Under the pieces are notes generated by a model, which was not told where the DNA came from, searched no databases, and worked only from the letters and a program-made list of their open reading frames with translations. A stretch of 64,000 nt of DNA from Streptomyces sp. CB01249 (GTDB lineage Bacteria; Actinomycetota; Actinomycetes; Streptomycetales; Streptomycetaceae): assembly GCF_001905735.1 (NCBI RefSeq), contig NZ_LISW01000002.1, positions 842,426 to 906,425 on the forward strand, read 5' to 3'. The position numbers and the translations under genes are program-made. Shown one piece after another: positions 9,752 through 18,240 of the stretch (its first letter is position 1; the number at the start of each line of letters is the position of its first letter).

Positions 9752-9776
9752 CACAAAGGTAATCTGCACCCTTGTG
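9752..9776. promoter_or_regulatory. candidate operator between divergent MFS and LuxR genes
   Basis: CACAAAGGT (9752-9760) and ACCCTTGTG (9768-9776) form an inverted repeat matching at 8 of 9 positions around a 7-nt spacer. The right arm covers the GTG start of the LuxR-type gene. Its position in the divergent intergenic region fits an autoregulatory site. Confidence 0.45.
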
Positions 9777-10790
9777 AAGGACGATCAATCCCGCCCACCG
9801 GTGTGTGATTGCCGCGAATCGGCGCCGGACGGCACCGGCCGCCCGGGAGACCCGCCGCAGCAGCCGTGCGCGAGTGCCCTCGCCACGTACCGGCGCGCGC
9901 TGGTCGCGGGCAGCCTGCCCCGCGAGGAGGTGGCCGGCTGTCTGACCGCCCTTCACCTGATGGTCCCGGACCGCGCGTCACCCGGCTCGATGGTCCCCGT
10001 ACCGCCGGAGACCGCCTCCTACGCCGCGCTCGCGCCGCTGGAGGAGGCCGTGCTCGAACGGCGCCGCGCCCTGCGGGCCACCCGCGCCACCCTCGCCGCC
10101 TTCGAGACCCTGTACGCCGATGTGCACCGGCTCGAACAGCCCGCGCTCACCCGGCTCTCCGGGGAAGCCGTCATCAGCAGGGCCCTGGAGGCCGGGGTGG
10201 CCGGCTGCCGCGAGGAGATCCGCACCGCGCAGCCCGGCGGCGGCCGCCCCGAAGAGGCGCTCCGGGAGGCGCTCGTCCGCGATCTGGGGAACCTGCGGCG
10301 CGGCATCCGCCAGCGGACCGTCTACCAGCACACCGTCCGCTCGGACCGGGCCACCCTCGCCTACATCGAGCAGGTGAGCGCGGCCGGGGCCGAGATCAGG
10401 ACGCTCGCCGAGGTGACGGACCGGGTCATCGTCGTGGACCTCGACCTCGCGTTCGTCCCGTTCTCCGACGCACCGCACGAGGCGCTGTGCGTACGCCACC
10501 CGGCGCTGGTGCGCTTCCTGGCCCGCGACTTCGACGAGGCATGGGCGCGCGCTGTGCCCGTACGGCCGGAACGGGCGCCGTTGCGCACCCCGGTCGTCAC
10601 CTCCGACCTGCAACGGGCCATCCTGCAAGCCGTGGTGAACGGCGAGACGGACGCCGCGATAGCCCGCCGGATCGGGATGAGCAGGCGCAGCGTCGCCGAG
10701 CACATGCGCAAGGTCTCCGAGCAGCTGGGCAGCACCAGCCGCGCCCAGCTCGGCTATCTCGTCGCCACCTCGGGGCTGCTCGACGGCTGA
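9774..10790 (+). CDS. LuxR-type helix-turn-helix transcriptional regulator
   Basis: About 338 residues. The C-terminal ~60 residues form a LuxR/GerE-like HTH (LQRAILQAVVNGETDAAIARRIGMSRRSVAEHMRKVSEQL). The middle has a helical region (EEAVLERRRALRATRATLAAFETLYADV) and a sensor-like segment (TLAEVTDRVIVVDLDLAFVPF) seen in single-component actinomycete regulators with a phospholipase D-like or TrmB-like effector domain. I used GTG at 9774, which overlaps the inverted repeat, so the message may be leaderless or have a very short leader. No good Shine-Dalgarno is visible; an ATG at residue ~62 (nt 9960) is an alternative start. Divergent from the MFS gene. Confidence 0.78.
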   Translation: MKDDQSRPPVCDCRESAPDGTGRPGDPPQQPCASALATYRRALVAGSLPREEVAGCLTALHLMVPDRASPGSMVPVPPETASYAALAPLEEAVLERRRALRATRATLAAFETLYADVHRLEQPALTRLSGEAVISRALEAGVAGCREEIRTAQPGGGRPEEALREALVRDLGNLRRGIRQRTVYQHTVRSDRATLAYIEQVSAAGAEIRTLAEVTDRVIVVDLDLAFVPFSDAPHEALCVRHPALVRFLARDFDEAWARAVPVRPERAPLRTPVVTSDLQRAILQAVVNGETDAAIARRIGMSRRSVAEHMRKVSEQLGSTSRAQLGYLVATSGLLDG

Positions 10791-10829
10791 CCGCCGCCGG
10801 AAGGGCGCGCCCCTCCGGCGGCGCGGGGC

Positions 10830-10993
10830 TAGGGCCTTTCGTTTGGATCATGCTGGGCTCGCGGGGCGTAGCACGCACGTCTGCGGCGTTGTCGTCGGTT
10901 GCCAACGCTCCGCGTTGTCGCCCTCCTCCGCCTTGCAGCCGCACGCACCACGCCCCGCTCCCTGATCCAGCCTGATCCAAACGAAAGGCCCTA
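10830..10993. mobile_element. 164-bp MITE-like element with perfect 21-bp terminal inverted repeats
   Basis: The outer 21 bases at 10830-10850 (TAGGGCCTTTCGTTTGGATC plus A) are exactly inverted at 10973-10993. The inner flanks continue the symmetry imperfectly (GCGGGGCGTAGCACGCACG against CGCACGCACCACGCCCCGC), so the whole element can fold on itself. Both ends are TA, compatible with a TA target duplication of IS630/Tc1-type elements. There is no coding capacity. It separates the convergent LuxR regulator and class I fumarase and may act as their terminator. The last three bases are the fumarase stop codon. Confidence 0.75.
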
Positions 10994-12658
10994 ACCCAGG
11001 CCCGGGCCGCGCACCGGGATGCTGGTGAACGTGGGCGCCGGGGCGGGCTCGGTGAAGAAGTCGTTGCCCTTGTCGTCCACGACGACGAACGCGGGGAAGT
11101 CCTCCACCTCGATGCGCCAGACCGCCTCCATGCCCAGCTCCTCGTACTCGACGACCTCGACCTTCTTGATGCAGTCCTGCGCGAGCCGGGCCGCCGGGCC
11201 GCCGATCGAGCCGAGGTAGAAGCCGCCGTGCTCGCCGCACGCGTCGGTGACCTGCTGGGAGCGGTTGCCCTTCGCCAGCATCACCTTGGAGCCGCCCGCC
11301 GCCTGGAACTGCGCGACGTAGCTGTCCATGCGGCCGGCCGTGGTCGGGCCGAAGGAACCGGAGGCGTACCCCTCGGGGGTCTTCGCCGGACCCGCGTAGT
11401 ACACCGGGTGGTCCTTCAGGTACTGCGGCATCTCCTCGCCCGCGTCCAGGCGCTCCTTGATCTTGGCGTGCGCGATGTCGCGCGCCACGACCAGCGGACC
11501 GGTCAGCGAGAGCCGGGTCTTGACCGGGTACTTGGTCAGCTCCGCGAGGATCTCGTCCATCGGCCGGTTCAGGTCGATGCGGACGACGTCGCCCTCGGTG
11601 TCGAGGTGCTCGTCGGTGGTGTCCGGCAGGAAGCGGGCCGGGTCCTTCTCCAGCTGCTCCAGGAAGACGCCCTCGGCGGTGATCTTCGCGGTGGCCTGGC
11701 GGTCCGCCGAGCAGGAGACGGCGATGGCGACGGGCAGCGAGGCGCCGTGCCGGGGCAGGCGCACCACGCGGACGTCGTGGCAGAAGTACTTGCCGCCGAA
11801 CTGCGCGCCGATGCCGATCTTCTGCGTCAGCTCGAAGACCTTCTCCTCCAGCTCCTTGTCACGGAAGCCGTGCCCGGTGGGGGAGCCCTCGGCGGGCAGC
11901 TCGTCCAGGTAGTGCGCGGAGGCGTACTTCGCGGTCTTCAGCGCGAACTCGGCGGACGTACCGCCGACGACGATCGCCAGGTGGTACGGCGGGCAGGCCG
12001 CGGTGCCCAGCGAACGGATCTTCTGCTCCAGGAACTTCATCATGGACGCCTCGTTGAGGACGGCCTTCGTCTCCTGGAAGAGGAACGACTTGTTGGCCGA
12101 GCCGCCGCCCTTGGCCATGAAGAGGAACTTGTACGCGCCGCCGTCGGTGGCGTACAGCTCGATCTGCGCGGGGAGGTTGGAGCCGGTGTTCTTCTCCTCC
12201 CACATGTTCAGCGGGGCCATCTGCGAGTAGCGCAGGTTGAGCTTGGTGTACGCGTCGAAGATGCCGCGCGACAGGGCCTCCTCGTCACCGCCCTCGGTCA
12301 GCACGTTCTGCCCGCGCTTGCCCATGACGATCGCGGTCCCGGTGTCCTGGCACATCGGCAGGACGCCCGCGGCGGCGATGTTCGCGTTCTTCAGCAGGTC
12401 GAGCGCGACGAACTTGTCGTTGGACGAGGCCTCCGGGTCGTCCACGATCCGCCGCAGCTGCGCCAGGTGCGCGGGCCGCAGGTAGTGCGAGATGTCGTGC
12501 ATGGCCTCGGCGGCGAGGGTGCGCAGCGCCTCCGGCTCGACCTTGAGGAACGTACGCCCGTCGGCCTCGAAGGTGGACACACCCTCGGCGGTGACCAGAC
12601 GGTACGGCGTGGTGTCCTCTCCCAGGGGGAGCAGATCGGAGTACGCAAACTCTGGCAT
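10991..12658 (-). CDS. class I (Fe-S) fumarate hydratase
   Basis: 555 residues, the length expected for a fused alpha+beta class I fumarase, a [4Fe-4S] enzyme of the TCA cycle. Three cluster cysteines are visible: [12 protein letters not shown] (near 103), [15 protein letters not shown] and [14 protein letters not shown]. The C-terminal beta domain includes [12 protein letters not shown] and [21 protein letters not shown] chose ATG at 12658 because GAGG sits nine bases upstream of it, whereas it abuts the earlier ATG at 12667. The TAG stop lies inside the terminal repeat of the adjoining 164-bp element. The window also encodes the iron-independent FumC. Confidence 0.95.
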   Translation of the reverse strand: MPEFAYSDLLPLGEDTTPYRLVTAEGVSTFEADGRTFLKVEPEALRTLAAEAMHDISHYLRPAHLAQLRRIVDDPEASSNDKFVALDLLKNANIAAAGVLPMCQDTGTAIVMGKRGQNVLTEGGDEEALSRGIFDAYTKLNLRYSQMAPLNMWEEKNTGSNLPAQIELYATDGGAYKFLFMAKGGGSANKSFLFQETKAVLNEASMMKFLEQKIRSLGTAACPPYHLAIVVGGTSAEFALKTAKYASAHYLDELPAEGSPTGHGFRDKELEEKVFELTQKIGIGAQFGGKYFCHDVRVVRLPRHGASLPVAIAVSCSADRQATAKITAEGVFLEQLEKDPARFLPDTTDEHLDTEGDVVRIDLNRPMDEILAELTKYPVKTRLSLTGPLVVARDIAHAKIKERLDAGEEMPQYLKDHPVYYAGPAKTPEGYASGSFGPTTAGRMDSYVAQFQAAGGSKVMLAKGNRSQQVTDACGEHGGFYLGSIGGPAARLAQDCIKKVEVVEYEELGMEAVWRIEVEDFPAFVVVDDKGNDFFTEPAPAPTFTSIPVRGPGLG

Positions 12659-12850
12659 TACGGCCATTCCTCACTCGGCAGACAGCGGCTGGCCACCCTT
12701 GGACAGCGCACCCACCAGGGTAGGACGCACCGGGAGCGGCGGGCTTGTGAGGTAGGGCTCACCAGCCGGGGCGGCATCGGGCCCGCCGTGCCGCCCCGCC
12801 GTGCCGCCCCACCCCTGTCGCGATCTATCGCGTTTCGGTACGCTGGGGCG

Positions 12851-13531
12851 GTGGACCTCGAGAAGCAGCCCCAGCAGCCCACCGCACCGGCGGACACCGA
12901 CGCCATCCGTGCCTCCGACGCGGACCGCGACCGGATCGCGGACATCCTGCGCGAGGCGCTGGCCGAGGGCCGGCTGACCCCCGAGGAGCACGCGGAGCGG
13001 GTCGACTCCGTCTACCGCGCCAAGACCGTCGGCGAGCTCGAACCGCTCGTACGGGACCTGCCCGCGCCGGGCGGCGCGCCCAGGGCCAGCGCCGGCACGC
13101 CGTACGGGTACGGCCCCGAGCCGGCCGCCGGTCCCGCCGACAACCTGGTGGCGATCTTCAGCAGCTCGACCCGCAGGGGCCGCTGGCGGGTGGGTGCCCG
13201 CACGAACGCGTTCTCGCTGTTCGGCAGTGTGGAAATCGACCTGACGGAGGCGCTTTTCGGACAGCGTCTCACCGTCATCAACGCGACCTCCGTCTTCGGC
13301 AGCGTCGAGATCCGGGTCCCTGAGAACATCTCGATGCGCGGCAGCGGAACGGGCATTTTCGGCAGTTTCGAAGTCCGCACGCTGGAATCCGCCGACCCCG
13401 AGGCGCCCGTGGTCGTCGTCAACGGATATTCGGTGTTCGGCAGCGTCGAGGCGAAGCCGAAACGCGGCAAGTTCATCGCGGATCTCCAGGACCGGCTGCG
13501 TAAGCACCTCGATAAGCATCTCGACCGCTGA
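12851..13531 (+). CDS. DUF1707 domain protein with LiaF-like C-terminal domain
   Basis: About 226 residues. An N-terminal DUF1707 (SHOCT-like) motif lies at about 19-75 (IRASDADRDRIADILREALA, EEHAERVDSVYRAKT). It is followed by a Pro/Gly linker and a beta-rich C-terminal half with repeated VFGSVEI/IFGSFEV elements, as in LiaF-type (DUF2154) proteins linked to envelope stress sensing. There is no obvious membrane segment, so it is probably cytoplasmic or membrane-associated. GTG at 12851 starts where similarity starts; the long frame upstream is the antisense of fumarase. It is divergent from the fumarase gene. Confidence 0.85.
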   Translation: MDLEKQPQQPTAPADTDAIRASDADRDRIADILREALAEGRLTPEEHAERVDSVYRAKTVGELEPLVRDLPAPGGAPRASAGTPYGYGPEPAAGPADNLVAIFSSSTRRGRWRVGARTNAFSLFGSVEIDLTEALFGQRLTVINATSVFGSVEIRVPENISMRGSGTGIFGSFEVRTLESADPEAPVVVVNGYSVFGSVEAKPKRGKFIADLQDRLRKHLDKHLDR

Positions 13532-13697
13532 GGCGTCCGGCGGGGCACGTCGGCGGGGGATTCTTTCCGGCCGAAAGGGCACTCGACCGCAATTGCGTGA
13601 AGCGGACTTGAGTACCACTCAGTGCATAGGCGCGCGCACAGCGGGTAGGGACTGCTGCATCGCCTCTCGCTCGCGAAGCCGTCGTCAGGAGTGGACC

Positions 13698-14042
13698 GTG
13701 CTGCAACTGCCGCATCAGCCCCTGCAGGTCGCCGCCGTTCCCCCGCAGCGGGTCCCCGCTCGGGAGGACCAGGCAGGCCCCTGGCATTCGGAGGCGGTGT
13801 GCCGCCGGGACGAGGCCGGGCTGTTCTTCGCCCCGTCGAAGGAGCCGACTGCCGCCCGCCTCTCGCGCGAGGACTCCGCGAAGCGGGTCTGCGCGCGCTG
13901 TCCCGTGATGGTGGAGTGCCGCGAGCACGCCCTGATGCAGCCCGAGCCGTACGGGGTGTGGGGCGGCCTCACGGCCGCCGAGCGCCGCGTGGCGCTGGCC
14001 CGGCGCCGGCGGCGGGACGTGGAGCTGAAGGCCGCGGGCTGA
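13698..14042 (+). CDS. WhiB-like iron-sulphur transcriptional regulator
   Basis: 114 residues. The four cluster cysteines follow the Wbl pattern: AVCRRDEAGLFF, then KRVCARCPVMVECREHAL with C-x2-C-x5-C spacing, followed by the Wbl turn GVWGGLT and a basic tail (ARRRRRD). These small actinobacterial proteins bind [4Fe-4S] and modulate sigma-factor-dependent transcription of development or redox genes. GTG at 13698 is preceded by AGGAGTGGACC. Its position next to glpX matches the Wbl gene I recall in the Streptomyces core (a WblI-like location), but the paralogue assignment is inference from context. The leader region 13532-13697 is non-coding and should hold its promoter. Confidence 0.9.
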   Translation: MLQLPHQPLQVAAVPPQRVPAREDQAGPWHSEAVCRRDEAGLFFAPSKEPTAARLSREDSAKRVCARCPVMVECREHALMQPEPYGVWGGLTAAERRVALARRRRRDVELKAAG

Positions 14043-14073
14043 GCTGGCGGCCGCACTCCCGTATCCGTACGTA

Positions 14074-14113
14074 CGAAGAGGCGCCCCCACCGCACATGGG
14101 GGGCGCCTCTTCG
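14074..14113. terminator. bidirectional hairpin terminator
   Basis: A perfect 15-bp stem, CGAAGAGGCGCCCCC (14074-14088) with GGGGGCGCCTCTTCG (14099-14113) and a 10-nt loop, between the convergent wbl and glpX genes. Confidence 0.85.
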
Positions 14114-14129
14114 GGCGGGTGCGCGGGTG

Positions 14130-15161
14130 CTACTTCGCGCGGTCGAAGTCGATGGCGCTGTACGCCCGCAGCTTCGACAGCCGGTGGGTGGAGTTGATCG
14201 TCCGGATGGTGCCGGACTTGGACCGCATGACGATGGACTCCGTGGTCGCCGTCTCCGAGCGGTAGCGCACCCCGCGCATCAGCTCGCCGTCGGTGATCCC
14301 GGTCGCCACGAAGAACACGTTGTCCCCGCTGACCAGGTCGTCCGTGGACAGCACGCGGTCCAGGTCGTGCCCGGCGTCCAGGGCGCGCCGCCGCTCGGCC
14401 TCGTCCTTCGGCCAGAGCTTGCCCTGGATGACACCGCCGAGGCACTTTATGGCGCAGGCCGAGATGATGCCCTCGGGCGTGCCGCCGATGCCCATGAGCA
14501 GGTCCACGCCGGTGCCCTCGCGGGCGGCCATGATCGAGCCGGCCACGTCGCCGTCGGAGATGAACTTGATGCGGGCGCCGGTCTCCCGGATCTCCTTGAC
14601 GATGCCGTCGTGGCGCGGGCGGTCCAGGACGACGACGGTGACGTCCTCGGGGGTGGAGTTCTTCGCCCGGGCGACGCGGCGGATGTTCGCCGAGACCGGG
14701 GCGTTGATGTCCACGAAGTCGGCCGCCTCCGGGCCGGTGACCAGCTTGTCCATGTAGAAGACGGCGGACGGGTCGAACATCGCGCCCCGGTCCGCGGCGG
14801 CCAGGACGGCGATCGCGTTCGGCATGCCCTTGGCGTTGAGGGTCGTGCCGTCGATCGGGTCGACGGCGATGTCCACCTCGGGCCCGGTGCCGTCGCCGAC
14901 GTGCTCGCCGTTGAACAGCATGGGCGCCTCGTCCTTCTCGCCCTCACCGATGACGACGACGCCGTTCATGGAGACGGTGGAGACCAGGGTCCGCATGGCG
15001 TTCACGGCGGCGCCGTCGGCCCCGATCTTGTCCCCGCGGCCGACCCAGCGCCCGGCGGCCATGGCGGCGGCCTCGGTGACCCGGACCAGCTCGAGGGCGA
15101 GGTTGCGGTCGGGGGCCTCCGGGGAGACCTCCAGCTGGGACGGCAGATGATGCTCGGACAT
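14130..15161 (-). CDS. glpX: class II fructose-1,6-bisphosphatase
   Basis: 343 residues, typical for GlpX, which hydrolyses fructose-1,6-bisphosphate in gluconeogenesis with Mn/Mg. Metal and phosphate motifs are [54 protein letters not shown] (the Asp-Pro-Ile-Asp-Gly-Thr motif of the Li-sensitive phosphatase superfamily) and [23 protein letters not shown] at 15161 is preceded by AAAGGTG; the frame open to 15311 is not supported. Divergent from the DUF4245 gene. Streptomyces normally rely on this enzyme as their FBPase. Confidence 0.96.
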   Translation of the reverse strand: MSEHHLPSQLEVSPEAPDRNLALELVRVTEAAAMAAGRWVGRGDKIGADGAAVNAMRTLVSTVSMNGVVVIGEGEKDEAPMLFNGEHVGDGTGPEVDIAVDPIDGTTLNAKGMPNAIAVLAAADRGAMFDPSAVFYMDKLVTGPEAADFVDINAPVSANIRRVARAKNSTPEDVTVVVLDRPRHDGIVKEIRETGARIKFISDGDVAGSIMAAREGTGVDLLMGIGGTPEGIISACAIKCLGGVIQGKLWPKDEAERRRALDAGHDLDRVLSTDDLVSGDNVFFVATGITDGELMRGVRYRSETATTESIVMRSKSGTIRTINSTHRLSKLRAYSAIDFDRAK

Positions 15162-15304
15162 CGGAGCGCACCTTTCTGTACGGCGACGACCGGATGAGGG
15201 TGATCTGACTCTATCGCCAGGCCGATAAAATGAGCAGACCGGGTCACGTTTGAGCGGGGTGGCCCCCGGTTCGGCCGCACGGAGGCTGATGCGACCATGG
15301 GGGC

Positions 15305-15823
15305 GTGGCAAGCAAGCAAGGCAAGCAGACCGTCCGGGACATGATCCTGTCGCTGTTGGCGATCGCCGCCGTGGCGGGTGTCGTCTACATCTTCATCCCG
15401 CACGACGACAAGGCCGACCCGGTCAAGGCGGTCGACTACCGCGTCGAGCTCCTGACCGCGCGGCGCGCCGCCCCGTACCCGGTGGCGGCCCCCGACGGCC
15501 TGCCCGCGGGCTGGAAGCCCACCTCGGTCACGTACGAACGGGACAAGGGCAACAGCTGGCACCTGGGTTTCCTCGACCCGGAAGGCAAGTACGTCGCGGT
15601 GGAGCAGTCCACGGCCCCGGCGAACGCCTACATCACCCAGGTGAGCCAGGAGGCCAAGGACACCGGCCGTACCCAGGAGGTCGCCGGGCAGACCTGGCAG
15701 CGCTGGGAGGGCCCGAAGTACGACGCGCTGGTGCGCGAGGAGAAGGGCGCCACGACCGTGGTGACCGGCTCGGCCCCGGCGGAGCGGCTGGCGGAGATGG
15801 CGGCGGCGCTCAAGACGTCCTGA
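15305..15823 (+). CDS. DUF4245 membrane-anchored protein
   Basis: 172 residues. A single N-terminal transmembrane helix ([19 protein letters not shown], about 13-31) is preceded by Lys/Gln-rich cytoplasmic residues. The rest is an extracytoplasmic domain with DUF4245 features ([19 protein letters not shown], [17 protein letters not shown] block, [18 protein letters not shown]). The function of this actinobacterial family is unknown. It is divergent from glpX by 143 bp and is followed at once by a strong terminator, so it is monocistronic. Start is GTG at 15305. Confidence 0.85.
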   Translation: MASKQGKQTVRDMILSLLAIAAVAGVVYIFIPHDDKADPVKAVDYRVELLTARRAAPYPVAAPDGLPAGWKPTSVTYERDKGNSWHLGFLDPEGKYVAVEQSTAPANAYITQVSQEAKDTGRTQEVAGQTWQRWEGPKYDALVREEKGATTVVTGSAPAERLAEMAAALKTS

Positions 15824-15844
15824 CCGCCGTACGGCGTACGTGAA

Positions 15845-15886
15845 ACGGGGAAGGCCCCGGAGCGAGTGCTCCGGGGCCTTCCCCGT
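15845..15886. terminator. strong hairpin terminator
   Basis: A 19-bp perfect stem, ACGGGGAAGGCCCCGGAGC (15845-15863) and its complement at 15868-15886, with a GAGT loop. It lies between the convergent DUF4245 and nitroreductase genes. Confidence 0.9.
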
Positions 15887-15926
15887 GTTCGCCGTTCGGA
15901 ACGGCGGTGGCTCGGACGGCCGTGAC

Positions 15927-16517
15927 TCAGACGGTCTTGACGACCTCGTCGAACGCCAGGCGCGGCGAGCGCGGGAACCAGGCGTCCTCGCCCGGCTTGC
16001 CGATGTTGACGACCATCAGGACGTTGTGGTCGCCGTCCAGGAACTCCTTCTCGATGCCCGCGGCGTCGTAGCCGGTCATCGGGCCGGCGGCCAGGCCGGC
16101 GGCGCGGACGCCGATGATGAAGTACGCGGCCTGCAGGGCGGCGTTCAGCGAGGCGGCGGACTCGCGGACCGGGCGCTCCGAGAAGAACAGGTCCTTGGCC
16201 TGCGGGAAGTGCGGCAGCAGGGCCGGCAGCTCCTCGTGGAACTCGTTGTCCGCGGCCAGGATCGCGACCAGCGGAGCGGTCGAGGTCTTGGGCTGGTTGC
16301 CCTCGGCCATGTGCTGCACGAGGCGCGCGCGGGCGTCCTCGGAGCGCACCAGGACGACGCGCAGCGGCGACTGGTTGAAGGCGGTCGGGCCGTACTTGAC
16401 CAGGTCGTAGATGGCCTGGACCTGCTCGTCCGTCACCGGCTCGTCGGTGAACGTGTTGGCGGTGCGGGCCTCGCGGAAGAGGAGGTCCTGGGCGGCGGGG
16501 TCAAGAACGAGGGACAT
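15927..16517 (-). CDS. nitroreductase family protein, malonic semialdehyde reductase type
   Basis: 196 residues, the size of RutE/YdfG-like flavin reductases. The sequence MSLVLDPAAQDLLFREARTA, then KYGPTAFNQSPLRVVLVRS (the FMN-binding Asn-Gln-Ser block) and AGLAAGPMTGYD, matches the putative malonic semialdehyde reductase branch of FMN nitroreductases using NAD(P)H. No other pyrimidine-degradation (rut) gene is nearby, so the substrate is open. ATG at 16517 has GGAAGG eleven bases upstream. An in-frame start at 16544 is possible. Same strand as xseB-xseA but separated by a 156-bp gap. Confidence 0.9.
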   Translation of the reverse strand: MSLVLDPAAQDLLFREARTANTFTDEPVTDEQVQAIYDLVKYGPTAFNQSPLRVVLVRSEDARARLVQHMAEGNQPKTSTAPLVAILAADNEFHEELPALLPHFPQAKDLFFSERPVRESAASLNAALQAAYFIIGVRAAGLAAGPMTGYDAAGIEKEFLDGDHNVLMVVNIGKPGEDAWFPRSPRLAFDEVVKTV

Positions 16518-16673
16518 CGTGCGTATTACCTTCCGGACGTACACGGGGGGATCGGGCCACGGACACGGGGGAACCGGCCACGACGATCACGGTACGGCGG
16601 AAGTGCGTTAACGTTCAACTAAATGGGAAGTGGGGAGACTCACTCCGGAAAGCCGGAATAACCGGGGGAGCCG

Positions 16674-16910
16674 CTACGCCTCGTCCTCCGCCGGGCCCGC
16701 GAGCGCGGCGTCGAGCCGGGCACGGGCGCCCTCCAGCCAGTGCCGGCACACCTTCGCCAGCTCCTCGCCGCGCTCCCAGAGCGCGAGGGAGTCCTCCAGC
16801 GAGGTCCCGCCCGCCTCCAGGCGGCGCACCACCTCGATCAGCTCGTCGCGCGCCTGCTCGTAGCCCAGCGGGCTCGTCGCTGCGGCGGCCGCCGTCCCGT
16901 CGTCCGTCAT
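16674..16910 (-). CDS. xseB: exodeoxyribonuclease VII small subunit
   Basis: 78 residues, normal for XseB. The conserved core is LGYEQARDELIEVVRRLEAG followed by SLEDSLALWERGEELAKVCRHWL. It forms the helical subunit bound in several copies to XseA, the catalytic subunit of exonuclease VII, which degrades single-stranded DNA from both ends. It lies 71 bp downstream of xseA on the same strand, giving an xseA-xseB operon. Confidence 0.95.
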   Translation of the reverse strand: MTDDGTAAAAATSPLGYEQARDELIEVVRRLEAGGTSLEDSLALWERGEELAKVCRHWLEGARARLDAALAGPAEDEA

Positions 16911-16981
16911 GTCTTCCACCCTATGCGTCGTCCTGTGTCCGGCCTCTGCGCCGATCCCTGCCCCCGGGGTACCCGGGGCCC

Positions 16982-18193
16982 CTACTCCGCGACCCGCACC
17001 GTGAACTCGCCCCCCGACACCCGGGCCCGCAGCGGTTCCCCGGCCGCGCCCGCGTCCGCGGGCTCCCGCACCACGTGTCCGTCGGCGCGCTGGAGCACCG
17101 CGTAACCGCGCTCCAGGGTCGCGGCGGGCGACAGCGCGAGCACCCGGGCCCTGGTGTGGGACAGCTCCGAATCGGCCCGGTCCAGCAGATGGCCCAGCAC
17201 CCGGCGGGCGCGCCCGGCCAGCGCGTCGACGTCCGCCTCGCGCTCGTCCACCATCCGCTGCGGGTGCTCCATGCAGGGCCGCCCCAGCGCGTGGGCCAGG
17301 CCCCGCTCCTCCCGGTCGAGCAGCCCCTGGACCGTCCGCAGGGCCCGGTCCCGCAGCTGCCGCACCCGGTCCAGCTCCTCGCCCACGTCGGGCACGACCT
17401 TCTTCGCCGCGTCCGTGGGCGTCGAGGCCCGTACGTCCGCGACGAGGTCCAGCAGCGGGGAGTCCGGCTCGTGCCCGATCGCCGAGACCACCGGCGTACG
17501 GCACGCCGCGACCGTACGGATCAGCTCCTCGTCCGAGAACGGCAGCAGGTCCTCCACGCTGCCGCCGCCGCGCGCCACCACGATCACGTCCACGTCCGGG
17601 ATGCCGTCCAGCTCCTTGACCGCCCGCACCACCTGGTTGACCGCGTGCACCCCCTGCACGGCGGTGTTGCGGACCTCGAAGCGGACGGCGGGCCAGCGGC
17701 GGCGGGCGTTCTCCAGGACATCCCGCTCGGCCGCCGACGCCCGGCCGCAGACCAGGCCGATCAGCTGCGGCAGGAAGGGCAGCGGCTTCTTCCGGTCCAG
17801 GGCGAAAAGACCCTCGGAGGCCAGGGACTTCTTCAGCTGTTCGAGGCGCACCAGCAGCTCGCCGATGCCCACCGGCCGTATCTCCGTCGCCCGCAGCGAC
17901 AGCTGACCCCGGGGCGCGTACCACTCCGGCTTGGCGAGGACGACGACCCGCGCGCCCTCCGAGACGACGTCGGCGATCCGGTCGAAGACCTGCCGGAAGC
18001 ACGTCACGCTCACCGAGATGTCGTGCGACGGGTCGCGCAGCGTCAGGAACACCACCCCGGCACCGGGCCGCCGGGACAGCTGCGTGATCTGGCCCTCGAC
18101 CCAGACCGCACCGAGCCGGTCGATCCAGCCGCCGATCAGCCGCGACACGTCACCGACGGGCAGCGGCGCTTCCGGGGAAGTGTTCAGAGCCAT
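16982..18193 (-). CDS. xseA: exodeoxyribonuclease VII large subunit
   Basis: 403 residues. An N-terminal OB-fold nucleic acid-binding domain ([39 protein letters not shown]) covers about 15-110, and the catalytic domain follows ([57 protein letters not shown], the conserved ARGGGS and GHE motifs). It acts with XseB on single-stranded DNA in repair. ATG at 18193 ([10 protein letters not shown]) was preferred to the in-frame ATG at 18223, although no clear RBS is seen for either. Confidence 0.96.
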   Translation of the reverse strand: MALNTSPEAPLPVGDVSRLIGGWIDRLGAVWVEGQITQLSRRPGAGVVFLTLRDPSHDISVSVTCFRQVFDRIADVVSEGARVVVLAKPEWYAPRGQLSLRATEIRPVGIGELLVRLEQLKKSLASEGLFALDRKKPLPFLPQLIGLVCGRASAAERDVLENARRRWPAVRFEVRNTAVQGVHAVNQVVRAVKELDGIPDVDVIVVARGGGSVEDLLPFSDEELIRTVAACRTPVVSAIGHEPDSPLLDLVADVRASTPTDAAKKVVPDVGEELDRVRQLRDRALRTVQGLLDREERGLAHALGRPCMEHPQRMVDEREADVDALAGRARRVLGHLLDRADSELSHTRARVLALSPAATLERGYAVLQRADGHVVREPADAGAAGEPLRARVSGGEFTVRVAE

Positions 18194-18240
18194 GCGAGCG
18201 AGCGTAACGGCCGGGGCCGACAACAGGGCCCGTCACAGCC

